64,000 bases of DNA, from the NCBI RefSeq assembly GCF_000149955.1, contig NC_030988.1, positions 989,088-1,053,087 of the forward strand, read 5' to 3'. The translations under genes and the position numbers were made by a program. Within the stretch, counting starts at the first letter, position 1; each line of letters opens with the position of its first letter. Shown piece after piece: positions 22,010 to 32,701 of this stretch. This DNA comes from Fusarium oxysporum f. sp. lycopersici 4287. Its lineage: Eukaryota > Ascomycota > Sordariomycetes > Hypocreales > Nectriaceae. The notes under the pieces were generated by a model, which was not told where the DNA came from, ran no database searches, and saw nothing but the letters and a program-made list of their open reading frames with translations.

Positions 22010-22269
22010 AAAAAAGATTTCCCCATACAAAATGTTAAACTTCACTTGCACAGTGCTTGGCCAAAATTGAAGTTATTTACATGGAACAGATTGTGTCTTA
22101 CTGAGAGTTTCATGCTGTTTCATATTGGAATGTTCATTTGTATTTTACATAAGCAGTTTGGTCGCATGGCACTAATGTAAAATTTCTCAAAATGTCTCCT
22201 TCATCACCCAGCCTCCCCAAAATTTCATCAAACTTTTATCTATAGCAGCTTCCTTTAATCGCCTTGAAA
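22010..22269 (+). other. 5' region of a pogo-like element
   Basis: About 250 bp upstream of the transposase (from TTTCCCCATACAAAATG) is conserved at 45950-46200 ahead of the decayed copy, so it belongs to the transposon. Exact ends were not identified. Confidence 0.45.
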
Positions 22270-23233
22270 ATGCCTCAACAGTCTTATACAGAGAATGATG
22301 TCATTGAAGCTATACTGGATGTTACAGATAACCACCTCTCGCAGCACCAGGCCGCCCAGAAGCATGGAATGCCCCAAACCACTCTGTCTGACCGATTAAG
22401 AGGCCTACCGTCAAAGTCCGAGGTCACCCAACCTGCCCAGTTGTTATACAAATCCCAAGAGGCTAGATTAGTTACATGGATACTTCGACAAGAGGCCTTG
22501 GGCTATGCTCCTTCCCACAGTCAAGTTCGCGCCACGGTAGCTGCCCTGTTGAGACAGCAGGGCCGGGAAACGCCTATCGGTGTACACTGGCTAGCCAGAT
22601 TTATTAAACGCCATCCAGAGATCGATACGAAGGTAGGAAAACGCCAGGAAGCTTCAAGGTTCAATTCTTTTACCCCAATGGCCGTCAATTGGTACTTTGG
22701 TATCCGGGAGAGCGAATATGGCTGGATCAAGCCTGAGAACACGGTTAATGTTGACGAGGGCGGTATCATGGCTGGATTTGGTGAGTACTGACCACTTCTG
22801 ATACAAGACTTAGCAATAAATTGCAAATCTAGGTTTGGATTCCTTGGTAATTGGCAGTAGCGATCCCAGGAGGAAGGCCTTCCTCAAAGGCTCGCAGTCC
22901 CGCACTTGGACTAGTTTTATCGAAGCCGTCACTGCAGATGGCCGTCTTCTAAAGCCGGGAATTATCTTCAAGGGCAAAGAACTTCAGAAGCAGTGGTTTA
23001 TTGATGAGTTTAACAAGATCGCCGACTGGTATTATATCACATCCGATAACGGCTGGACAGACAACCATATTGCGGTCGAGTGGCTCAAAGAGGTTTATCT
23101 GCCCCAAAGCCAGCCAGCAGATGAGTCTGATGCAAGGCTCATCATATTAGATGGCCATGGGAGCCATGTATCTGTAGGTATCTACCTGTTCTCGATCAGA
23201 AATACCGCTGACTGAAATTCCAGGATGAGTGGA
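22270..23233 (+). pseudogene. pogo/Fot-type transposase, 3' half lost
   Basis: Exons are 22270-22780, 22833-23173 and 23224-23233, with introns of 52 and 50 bp. The protein begins with a psq-type helix-turn-helix (ENDVIEAILDVTDNHLSQHQAAQKHGMPQTTLSDRL), then a CENP-B-like second HTH (REETP...VHWLARFIKRHPEI region), then the DDE domain with NVDEGGIMAG and ILDGHGSHVS. ATG 22270 is chosen over the upstream TTG. The gene is cut ten bases into its third exon by the end of hAT-D (CAGGG at 23234), so the third catalytic Asp and the C-terminus are gone. A decayed relative is at 45935-46848. Confidence 0.8.
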
Positions 23234-25331
23234 CAGGGTTGAAAGCCACTCCACCCAATCCACGTAGTGGATCCACTCGTGGATTCCACTGTCCACTCCA
23301 CTAGCAAAACCCCAGTGGATTGGCTAATCCACCGAATCCACTCGGCGATGTCGTGGATGGATTGGGTGGATTTGGGTGGATTAGAAGTGGGGGTAGTTAA
23401 GGGGGCCCATGTATTTTGGCAGAATACCTCTAACAGAGGCTGATGTGCCCCATAACTTTTGCAATATTGCTACCCTATGTCAAAAACACCATGAAACTTC
23501 TGAACAGCGCAATTTTAGAATACATACAATATAGGAAACACTATTCGAATGTCGTATGCTTTCTCATTGGGATGACGTAAGTCTTGATGGATATACTTAA
23601 GATTTGCTCCGTGAGTGCATATCATCATGAGGGCCATCAATTGGTGTACATTTTCCTCAACAACATATCCAGCAAATATCAAGCTCGACTGTCCATACTT
23701 TGGATTTATAATACAACAATTATACCATTAAATAACTGCCGGCAAGCTGATTAAGAAAACGCGTCCAGATCCCTCAATATCTCAATACTGCGCGAAAAAT
23801 TGCAAGCAATACTAATCGCGTCAAGCTCGTGATGTGAAGGATGTTAGGGACTTATCTAATACCCGACCCCAATATGGCACTCGCTACGTGCTCGTCCACA
23901 CCAAATTAGCTCGAAAGGTAAGTATCTGAAACATCTGCAGGATAAGGGCATATTGTGCCAACTAGCCGCGTTGGACTCGTCATTCGCGCTAACCTGACGA
24001 CCTGTTGTTGACCCATCACCTGCACCATGTTTTGCGATTTCGACACGACAAAGAGATTATTTTACCATGACCTCGCCTGATTCCTGCATCAACATTTCCG
24101 ACAGCGGCTTCGGGTCCGCTACCGAATTAACACCCTGCCCGACGCCGTATCCTACCCGTTCAACCTCGACCCCTGTCTCGACTCTGAGGACCTCTTCCGC
24201 AAGCGATGAACAGTACGAACGTACGCTCTGGAGGCATTTCCCAGGCTGGGCGTTCTCTGAGCGAGCCAGGGAGACGCGTTGCTGGGCCTGGCAATTTGGA
24301 TATGACATCCAAAAGGAAGACGCCCGCAGATGGATATGCCGAGCGTGCATTCGCAAGAATAATCCACATCCACGACATTTCGAAGCTGATGGTATTCATA
24401 ACGCGTACAATCATCTGTTCAACGACCACGGGATCCGCGCTCCGCCTGGAATGACCCAAGGAACTGCTGAAAAGAAGGCGAATTCTAAGGGCAGAAAGCC
24501 TCCGGGGCAGCGGACTCTCGCTGAATCCATGAAGCTCGATCTACACGACCCCCGAGAACAAGCGATTGCGAATAACTTCATTAAACGCTTCGACAAGGAA
24601 CACTTCCGGAGGCTTCTGATCGATTGGATCGTGGCCAAGAATCACTCCTTTTCAATTGCCGAGGAGGCAGAACTCCATGCTATCTTCGATTACTTGAACC
24701 CGTCAGTTTCGGCACGTAAAGCCAATATTACCCACACAACTGTTCGAGAAAAGATCGTCGCCGCATTCGAACAACACAAGCAGAAGGTGATAGAGGTCTT
24801 GGGCAAGGCGCCTGGACTTATCCACATCTCCTTCGACGGCTGGCGGTCTGGAAACCGATACGCCCTATATGGTATCTGTTGCTTCTTTAGGGACGAAAAC
24901 AATAAGCCTTGCAAGATTACGCTTGGGCTCCCCGAAGTTAGCGCCAGGCACACTGGGCCTAACATCGCCGCAGAAATCCTCGACGTAATTGAATCGTATC
25001 AGATCCAAGACAAGATTGGCTATTTCACGCTTGACAACGCGAAAAACAATGATACCGCCATGGAGATTATTGGTGGAGAGCTCGGCTTCGTTGGGGCCCG
25101 CAGGCGAGGGCGCTGTTTTGGGCATACCTTGAACCTCTCCGCCAAAGCCATTCTATTTGGGCACGATGCTGACGCTTTTGAGCGGCGGATATCAGGGGCA
25201 GAGCCTCTTACCGAAGCAGAACATTTGATTTGGCGCAAGAAGGGGCCAGCAGGCAAACTGCACAATCTTGTGGTAGCTATCCACAGATCTGACTTGTTGA
25301 CTGGCATGCTTCGCAATATTCAACAAGAAGC
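23234..25331 (+). mobile_element. hAT-D element, 3' end lost
   Basis: The 5' end is CAGGGTTGAAAGCC inside the pogo gene. It is followed by a subterminal array of GTGGAT/ATCCAC units to about 23390, then about 650 bp of leader and the transposase. The element stops at a Copia solo LTR at 25332 and does not resume beyond it. Confidence 0.7.
24067..25331 (+). pseudogene. hAT-D transposase, C-terminal half missing
   Basis: About 420 residues from ATG 24067, similar along the whole length to hAT-A (HISFDGWRSGNRYALYG, YFTLDNAKNNDTAM, RCFGHTLNLSAKAILFG). The N-terminus has the BED-like zinc region WICRACIRKN...H....H that is absent from the window-edge copy of hAT-A. The frame is open until it meets the Copia LTR, where the dimerisation domain should begin, so the protein is inactive as encoded. 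Confidence 0.85.
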
Positions 25332-25536
25332 TGTCAGATGTTAAGGTGAATCGTGTATATTTCTTGATTCTGTCGCAATCGAAGGACTATTGAGACCTTA
25401 TATCTTCGACTGGTTCCTTCTAGGACTTGAGTCCTAGAAAGTCCTAGATGAAAGTCCTACGATCTAAGTTTAGGGGTCAAACTTTAATCCTGAACCTTAA
25501 TCCTGAAGTTGAGGGTGAACCCTCCAACATTCAACA
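25332..25536 (-). repeat. Copia solo LTR (minus orientation)
   Basis: 205 bp, the reverse complement of the Copia LTR at 9380. Left flank GAAGC and right flank GGTCC differ, so there is no target duplication. The left side is hAT-D and the right side is unrelated repeat sequence. This suggests LTR-LTR recombination with loss of the intervening DNA. Confidence 0.85.
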
Positions 25537-25546
25537 GGTCCGTGCG

Positions 25547-26076
25547 TCAAGGTCGAGGGCACCAGAGGGCCCAGAAAGTCGAGCAGCCGAAGGCTGTTTG
25601 TGTTGTTCGGGCAGCCAAAGCTGCAGAGGTCGGTCGAGGCAGCGTTAAACTGCGGGCGAAGGTGAGAGTGACGGTGAGGGCACGATGACCCTCAATGTCA
25701 AGCAGCAAGATGCTGCGAATGTCGTCTGGGCAGCGGAGGCTGCAGAAGTCGGTCGTACGGGAAGTCGAGGGCGCAGAGCCCGGATTGTCGAAGGCTCGCG
25801 AAGCCGGAATGTCGGGGTAAGAAGAAGCCGCAAATAACACGTGAGAAGTAGCGCCCGAAGGCGATGTCAAGAGCTCGCGAAGCTCAATGTCGTTGCAGAC
25901 ACTCGTCGCGAAGAAAGGTCAACTCTCTGAATCCCTTTCTTCAGGCAGCTGTTAGGGTCCCGTTAGCCCCACAGCTGCTTTTGCTGCCATTTTAGCCTGC
26001 AAAAATTCTCTACCCTAGCAGAGCGCTAACAGCGGGTGCCAAGGAAAAAGTTTTACAGGAGAGAGTTGTTTTAGGG
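25547..26076 (+). repeat. Dispersed repeat with fold-back end, copy 1
   Basis: 25547-25915 is a series of degenerate CGAAG/GCAG-rich units of about 25-30 bp. 25918-26076 begins CAACTCTCTGAATCC and ends AGAGAGTTG, with an internal CTGTTAG...CTAACAG inverted pair. An inverted copy is at 39547-39990 and a third, partial copy at 51540-51697. No protein function can be assigned. It may be the 3' end and LTR of an unidentified retroelement, or a fold-back MITE. Confidence 0.5.
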
Positions 26077-26146
26077 TACAGGACGATTTATAAATAGAAG
26101 TGTAGGGTGATTGACTGTAGATTTGCTAGCAAGGCGCTCTCGCGAC

Positions 26147-28614
26147 TCATGTCCATCGGTCAGCATTCCACTCTAAGAACGCCGTCTTTGCCAACCAAAT
26201 ATCCTCTGAAAAGCCTTGACTTGGCCGACTTCGCTTGCTTGAATCACCAGTCACCTTCTTGGCATCCATCGTCTCCGACTTCCACGCTCGCTTGTTCGGC
26301 ACCAGCTGCGCCAACGGACGCCGAGGCGGCTTGAGGAGCAAAGCCCGTTCAAAGTCGATCACCATAACCCCGTTGGTCTCAGGGTTGAATAACATGTTTG
26401 CAAGTCGCACATCTTTATGGATCACGCCCTCCCGATGCATGGCTCTCAAGGACCGAATGGCCTCGTCTTCGAGTGACTTGTTCATGTCGCCCATGTTCTG
26501 TGCTCTGTCGATGCTGCAGCCTCCCCAGGACAAAAATGTCATGTGCACCACGTAGACCCGGTGGTCATAGTAGTAAGTCTTGTTCATCGATCCAAGGTCA
26601 ATGGCACCCAGGAAGACAGGCACGTGGACGCCCTGGATTGGTTTGAGACGCTCGTAGACAGCAGCCTCGTGCTCGAGATCTTTGATGAAAGCCCGCACCG
26701 TGCCCTTGCTGACAAATGTGTAGCCATGCACAAGTAGGGTCACTTGGAAAAGCACACCCCGCGCACCACCCTCCCCCAATGGCCTGATCCCGTCGTCGAG
26801 CGACTGTTTCAGCTGGATCCAGAGTAGGCGAAGCCACTCCTTGTGGTCGACAGGATGACGTGCGCGGGCAGGAGCACTGCTCTTGCAGTGAAGTGCCACG
26901 TTCGGGCACTTTGGGTCGAGAAAACCACCCTTGACCATGCCGAGAAGACATTTCTGCGTACAGTACTGCCGACCCTGCTCGCCGCCTCCTCCGCGCGGCC
27001 GTAACGCCAGTAACGCTAGTCGGTGGCTCCGTCTAGTTCCTTGTCTTGTGTTTCGTCCGGTTGGCGTAGGCGTGTCCGGTGGCCTGGGCGCCGACTCGTC
27101 ATCAGATGGTTCCTGCCTGTCGCCCTTCGTCAACGACCCCTCGCCAGTCTGGCACGCAGCAGTTCGACGTGTCCTTTGCGGGGCAAGGCCGGCGACCGGT
27201 CAACATCCTTGTAGGTGGTAGGTTCATGGCCAGGTGAGTAGTCTGATGACGCCGATCGTTCATTTTCCGGGATAGAGCGCAATGTCGATTCGAAGTCCTC
27301 AGCCCACGTCTTCAAGTTCTTCATAGCTTGTAGACGTTCCTCCTGCCTATTCCCCCGTCGTTCTCCAGGCAAACCGAGAGCCATAAGGGTGAACGCCAGA
27401 TATTGACCGACAGCCGTGCATATATGGACGTTGTTTGGATGTGCCGACACCTCCGGACCAGGCTCTGCTAGATGATAGTACAGAGTCTCAGGTTCGTCCC
27501 AGTCAACTTTGAGAAACACGATGGCCTCGCCAGTGGTAAGAAGACCATATTCAAGGCCACTCTCTATCATGTAATGATATGTCTGCGTGATGGCAGATGC
27601 CGTCAGCTTCTCCGCGTGGTACTGGAAACGCGCGTCAGGGTCTACAGAAGTTGGAATCGTCCTTCGGTTCACGACTTCCTTGTGGATGTCCATCGCGCGG
27701 AGACCGAGACGAAGATGCGGAGCGGTCAACTTGTGAGGCGGCTTATACTCGGAAACGTAAACCATGGTGCGCCGTGAAGACTCGGTGTTGTCGGATCGAT
27801 AGACGCAGATTTGATCCGGCCGCAGCTGGTTGAGATCTCTTCGGTGGTCCGGCGTCTGCGGTGGCGGTGGCGGTGGCGGCGGTGGTGGTGGTGTCGATGG
27901 GGTCTCCCGCTCAACGACTTCTTCGGCGACATCGCTGAGGGCATGGGGATGGTTCTCAAAGACGACACCATCTCCGATCTGGAAAGCCCTGCGGACCTCT
28001 TCCACCTGTTTGAGCTGTTGTATGATGGCTCTAACCGGATCCTCCACGCTATTATGTAGGAAATATTCGAGCGTCTTCTCGTCTGCTATCGGCCGTTGAG
28101 AGATCCTGTTCCCCAAGCCGGCCAGGAAGTTTCGGTTCTCGAAAACGCGGGTTTCGGTAGGAAATGAATCGTAGAGTGTACCGAAGGTGAGCTTCTGTTG
28201 ATCAAGGAAGTCGGGCCATGGCCTGAGGTTTTTAGGACACCACTTGTCACGCGGATTGGTGATGGAGCCCCTTGAAGTCAGATTTGGGTCTGTTTCGATG
28301 GCGAAGCGAGAGAAAACGGAAGCATGGCAAGCTGCAATGTATTCGTCAAGTGTCGTGAGTCGTGTTTGTTCCTCTGACGCTTCGGCACGTTGCTGTTCCC
28401 TCTCGGCGCGTTGCTGTTCTCTCTCGGCGCGTTGCCGCTCCTCCTGTCGTTCTCTCTCCGCTTCCTCGGCGCGTTGCTGTTCTCTTTCGGCGCGTTGCCG
28501 CTCCTCCTGTCGTTCTCTCTCCGCTTCCTCGGCGCGTTGTCGCTCCTCCTTCGCGCGCTGCTCAGCATCTCGTAGGAGTCTTGTCAACTCTTCTACACTC
28601 AATGATCCATCCAT
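26147..28614 (-). pseudogene. Nuclease-kinase (PD-(D/E)XK plus protein-kinase-like) protein, split by frameshift
   Basis: The first part (28614-27130) starts MDGSLSVEELTRLL and has a long Arg/Glu-rich coiled coil of repeated ERQEERQRAE (residues about 10-90). A nuclease-like core follows with RPDQICVYRSD then VYVSEYKP, fitting PD...ExK, preceded by a run of about 12 Pro. The second part (27133-26147) is in another frame and has no ATG. It carries a kinase-like lobe with EAAVYERL, catalytic-loop HKDVRLANML and VIDFERA in place of DFG. The two frames overlap by four bases. A single-base frameshift in one gene of about 830 residues is the simplest reading. Similar nuclease-kinase fusions are known among fungal and oomycete Crinkler-like effectors, but that role is inference. 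Confidence 0.7.
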
Positions 28615-28815
28615 GATATGTGGGATTGGTGTCGTGGTGAGGATCAATTTCGAAGGGTGGATATTTGCATCGCAAACGTATGTTTTGTGTTTTGAAGCTC
28701 GGCCTAATTAAAGTGGAGCTCCATCGCGTTGCGAGGGGTTACCTGGCTGGAAATCATTTGAGGCAAAGCCTTTGTCAGCGTGCGGGCCCCACGGCTCTCA
28801 CGTTGCGATAAGATT

Positions 28816-29620
28816 TTAGCTTGCCCGACCGCAACAGCAATCAGGCCAGACCTCCATCCGTCAGATCTACGAGCACATCGAGCGACTGAGAAAGGGAAAC
28901 AATAGAGTCAAGATGATCTGGGTACCATCCAGAGACGATGACCTCAGCATGAGTCGTGAAGCAAAGAGACAAGCCAAGAAGGCTACCAGAGCGGGATGCA
29001 CGCCGCAATCGCTACCCCGCTCCACGCGGCTCAGGCTGGCAGTGTCGCAGCTGCATCAGCAACGGAAACTACCCAACAATGTAGGCAACTACTCCAAACG
29101 GATAGATCGGGCCCTACCAGGCAAACATACGCAAGCACTATACGACATTTGCAAGAGACGAGAAGCCGGAGTGCTCTCGCAGCTCCGCACGGGAATGGCG
29201 AAGATCAACAGCTACCTCAACAAGATCGGGGCCGCAGAGTCGGACATGTGTGAATGTGGATGTGGACCAGAGACAATGGAGCATTTTCTGTTCCGATGCA
29301 CAAGATGGGAAGCAGAGCGTGAAGCCATGCGTTGAGTAGGACAAAACATGATGGGCAACCTTTCCTTCTTTCTAGGTGGAAAGTCGGCGTCAGACGGAGC
29401 AAAGTGGAGACCTAACCTGGAGGCGGTGCGAGCGACAGTCAAATTTGCGATGGCGACAGGAAGATTGAGCCAGGAAGGAGTTGGAGAAGGAGAAAACAAA
29501 TGACTACTAATAAAATACTACGCCACCCCATGCACATTGGAGCGGCGATGGGGCGCATGGGGTAGCCTCAGCCGAAGGCCGTGTGTCCGCGGGCCGGGAA
29601 GCTATTACTACTACTACGTA
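28816..29620 (+). pseudogene. LINE (non-LTR retrotransposon) 3' fragment
   Basis: The frame from about 28816 encodes the end of an RNase H domain (QSGQTSIRQIYEHIERL, then WVPSRDDDLSMSREAKRQAK), followed by the typical C-terminal region LRTGMAKINSYL and a cysteine motif CECGCGPETMEHFLFRCTRW. An in-frame TGA at 29333 interrupts a frame that otherwise continues to 29503 (LSFFLGGK...EAVRATVKFAMATGRL). CGA to TGA would explain it. The fragment ends in a (CTA)n tail at about 29606-29619, which abuts the end of the Helitron helicase gene. Reverse transcriptase and endonuclease are missing, as expected of a 5'-truncated insertion. Confidence 0.75.
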
Positions 29621-32600
29621 CTGATCCAGTGCCATGGCCATTCTTGGTATTATATATCATGTAAGGACTCCGTGTAAGAACCTGTCGTTTCCTAAGCTCC
29701 TGATCCCTCATCTTCATCTTCATGCCATCCGGGGGAGACCCGTAGACCAGGTGATTACGATCAAATGGCGCATCTAACATCAAACCCTCAAGCGTTTTTA
29801 CACGAGAGACAGCCACGTAGCTTAAACCGGTCTGAAAGTCCCGGCAGGAGAGATCCGTCACGATCATATCTTCTGTGATGCTTTGTGACTTGTGCACGGT
29901 AATAGCGTAGCATACGATCAGGGGAAACTGCGTGCGAGCGCAGAGAGTGGCTCCGATGAGAAAGTCTCTCTCAACTGGGAGAATTGGGACAATCTTTTTG
30001 CCATCGGGGGTGGTCAGGAACACCGGTCCGTTGTACTTGTCAAACTCCATCATGATAACACAAGGAGGATCTTGGATGGGGTCAGCCCCGGGTGCCCAGC
30101 CGATGTCGTAAACCGTACCGCGAGCGCCGTTGCAGAGGCCAACGGGCTGCCAAAGGTTAGACGTCAGCATCAGACGAGCGCCAATGCATATAGGGATCTG
30201 CTTCGCAAGGTTGCCCGCCTTGTCATCAGGGGCAGCAGCCGCACCAGGGCCGACGTTCTTAGCTTTGACCTGGACGACTGGCCGGCCGAGGCGGTCGAGG
30301 TGATAGTGGTTATACTCGTTCACCCTATCTTTGGTAGCGTATACTCGCAGGGCGCTGGAAAACCTCGCGACCTCTCGATCGTCTAGTTTTGCCTGCACGC
30401 GGGTGGACAGGAGCTTCCAAGACTCCATAGATAGTTGGAGCAGCCGCAGTTCCCCGAGAGCTGTGCGAAACGCCTCCTGGTCGTCGCCGCGCTGCCTCTG
30501 AACAACCTTCAAGAATACTGATTTATCGAAGCGCCTATATGCGTTCCTGCCCTTGATCTCTACTCCCTGCACCTCTTTGTCGTAACAAAGCGGCTTCTGT
30601 AGCACAGGGGGAAGCTGGAAGAAGTCACCAACCAAGAGGATGTTCAGGCCGCCAAAGAACTCCTCATTCCTGTTCGGGAACGCCTCGCGGAGACGGTCAT
30701 CGATCCACGATAGCTGACGCAGTCCTAGCATGCTCTTCTCATCGATGATGAGGTACTTGATATCCTTCAGCTTCTTCTGGAGCTGGGTCTTATCAACGGG
30801 AGATAGAGGCTTGAAGTCCTTATTGATTGGGAGGTGTAACAGGGAGTGCAAGGTAGTGCCCGATATCTGGTTTCCTGCGACGCCCGTTGGCGCAGCACGC
30901 CAAACAGGTGTCCCCCCCCCCCTGTCGCGGATTGGAGGTGCGCGGAGAGCAGGTTAATGAGGTATGACTTGCCAGTGCCGCCTCCGCCATCCACATGGAG
31001 TAGCAACTGAGAGGGATCCTGGGTCAGGAAGTGGCCCATCACCGTATCGTATACTATGCGCTGCTCTGGATTTAGGGAATCGCGAGCCTCCAAGGGCTGA
31101 TCATCCACATCAAGGTCAAGGGTGTTTTCCGCTTTGCGTTGCTTCCAGTAGTCGCTGTTGAGAATGCCATCATCGGCATACCGCCCAACACGAGGGGTCC
31201 AATCGTAATTGATGTCAATGTCTCGGCGGCCGAGGATGTCGATGTCCTCTTCCTCCAGTGGGCGGTCAGGTAGCATGCGGGCGAGTTCATGCCAGTCCTC
31301 CTCCGCGATGGGCTCCTCATGGATCTCAAGCTCAAATTCATCCTCCTCTGCCGTCAATTCATCTGTATCTGGTTCCCCATAATGATCGTCCGCATGGGTA
31401 TCATGGTGCTGTCTGCAGTGCATGTACGCAGCCGTGAAGGAATCGAACCGCTGCCCGCCCACAACGAGCAACTCTTCTGGAGAGCGATGTGGATGAACCA
31501 TCATCAATTTAACACGGCAGAAGTCGTTAAACTGGGAAGAGGCCTCCATAGACTTGTATCGAGGGAAGTAAGACAGGACTCTCTTCTTCGCGTGAGCAGC
31601 GAGTCTCCTCCACGTGTTGAGATTGTACGATTGCAGGTATTCGAGATAGGTTATATCCTCATGCTGGTCCTTTCTCTCTAGATATTTCCTGTAGCTGCCG
31701 ATGGCCTCGTTGACATCTCCGTCCACACGATACGAACGTGCCTGTCGCTCCAACGGACGGCAGTCCACGGTGACAACCATACGGGTGCCTTCTTGCAGCG
31801 GAATGTTAAGCAGCAGATGGGAAATCTCCTGCGCCGAGTAATCTCTCTCGGCAATCAGCTTGTTCATCAGGCGAGAGGAGAAGGACAACAGGGGCTGAAC
31901 GTGCGATGTGTGAGGCAAGACCTGGTCTGCAAGCCTGGCGAAAGACTCGGTCTTCTTCTCAGATTTACTGCAATACTTCGCAGCGTACGTAATAACCGCC
32001 TGTAAGCTGGTGCAAGGAGATATGTCGATATTGGCTAGCCAGCCTAGGATAATCGCAGGATTGAAGTTATTCATGAGGCTGTCATTCCGGGCCGCCTCAA
32101 AGACATAGTACGACCTGCCTTCCTTCCTGATCACTGCGGCCAGCTCCCGCAAGGCACGAGGGAAGTCAAAACGACACTCCCTCTCTGGATTGGCAACGTT
32201 TGCCGCCTCGATATCCGCAGCGGCACCTTCCATGTCCCTCGCCAGATCACCGGTTCTCTTCCTCACGCGCAAGCAGTACGTGGTATTGCACTTGTGGCGC
32301 TGGCAGCGGTTGACGATTTGTGAGAGCCGCAGGAATGTCATCTCTATGCTCAGGGGATCCACGCTCAGGGGATTACCCTCACCCTGAGGCATAGTCCTAC
32401 TCGGCTCAGGGTTAATGGCAGTGACGTGGAATCCCCATGTGCGTGCAAATACATCACGAGCCGCTTCGTCCTCCATGTCGGCCCCTGGACAATTATCCAT
32501 CCAGTACAGGCCGTGGTTGTGTGGGCTACCACGGCCTTGCCATTCGTACCGATCCCAGTAATCTGTGATGCTGAACTTCTTACTTAGCACGATATCCCGA

Positions 32601-32701
32601 AAGAGGGTGTATCGGCGGTAGAAGTGGAAAGCAGCAATGTGAGGGTTCTGCCGCAATAGGCGGCGCGATAGAGCCATCCTCTCCGGCTCGGTGGCGGCTA
32701 G
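29620..32701 (-). pseudogene. Helitron Rep-helicase, C-terminal half
   Basis: Rolling-circle transposase with SF1 helicase. The Rep domain has GRGSPHNHGLYW (about 32520) and the tyrosine motif ITYAAKYCSKSEKK (about 31960). The helicase has Walker A DGGGGTGKSYLINLL (about 30980), Walker B LIIDEKSMLG (about 30730) and the Pif1-like end VHKSQSITEDM...GLSYVAVSRVKTLEGL. The frame is lost in a run of eleven G (C on the plus strand, about 30911-30921) just after Walker A and resumes in another frame (VWRAAPTGVAGNQISG). The reading continues across hAT-E to 35767-38369: DDWLAA on one side and TEPERMALSRRLL on the other join exactly at the 8-bp duplication. The gene's 3' end runs into the LINE tail. 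Confidence 0.85.

Noticed and set aside
28244..28711. 155-codon plus-strand ORF with Ser/Cys/Arg repeats
   Set aside because: Antisense of the repetitive coiled-coil region of the nuclease-kinase gene.
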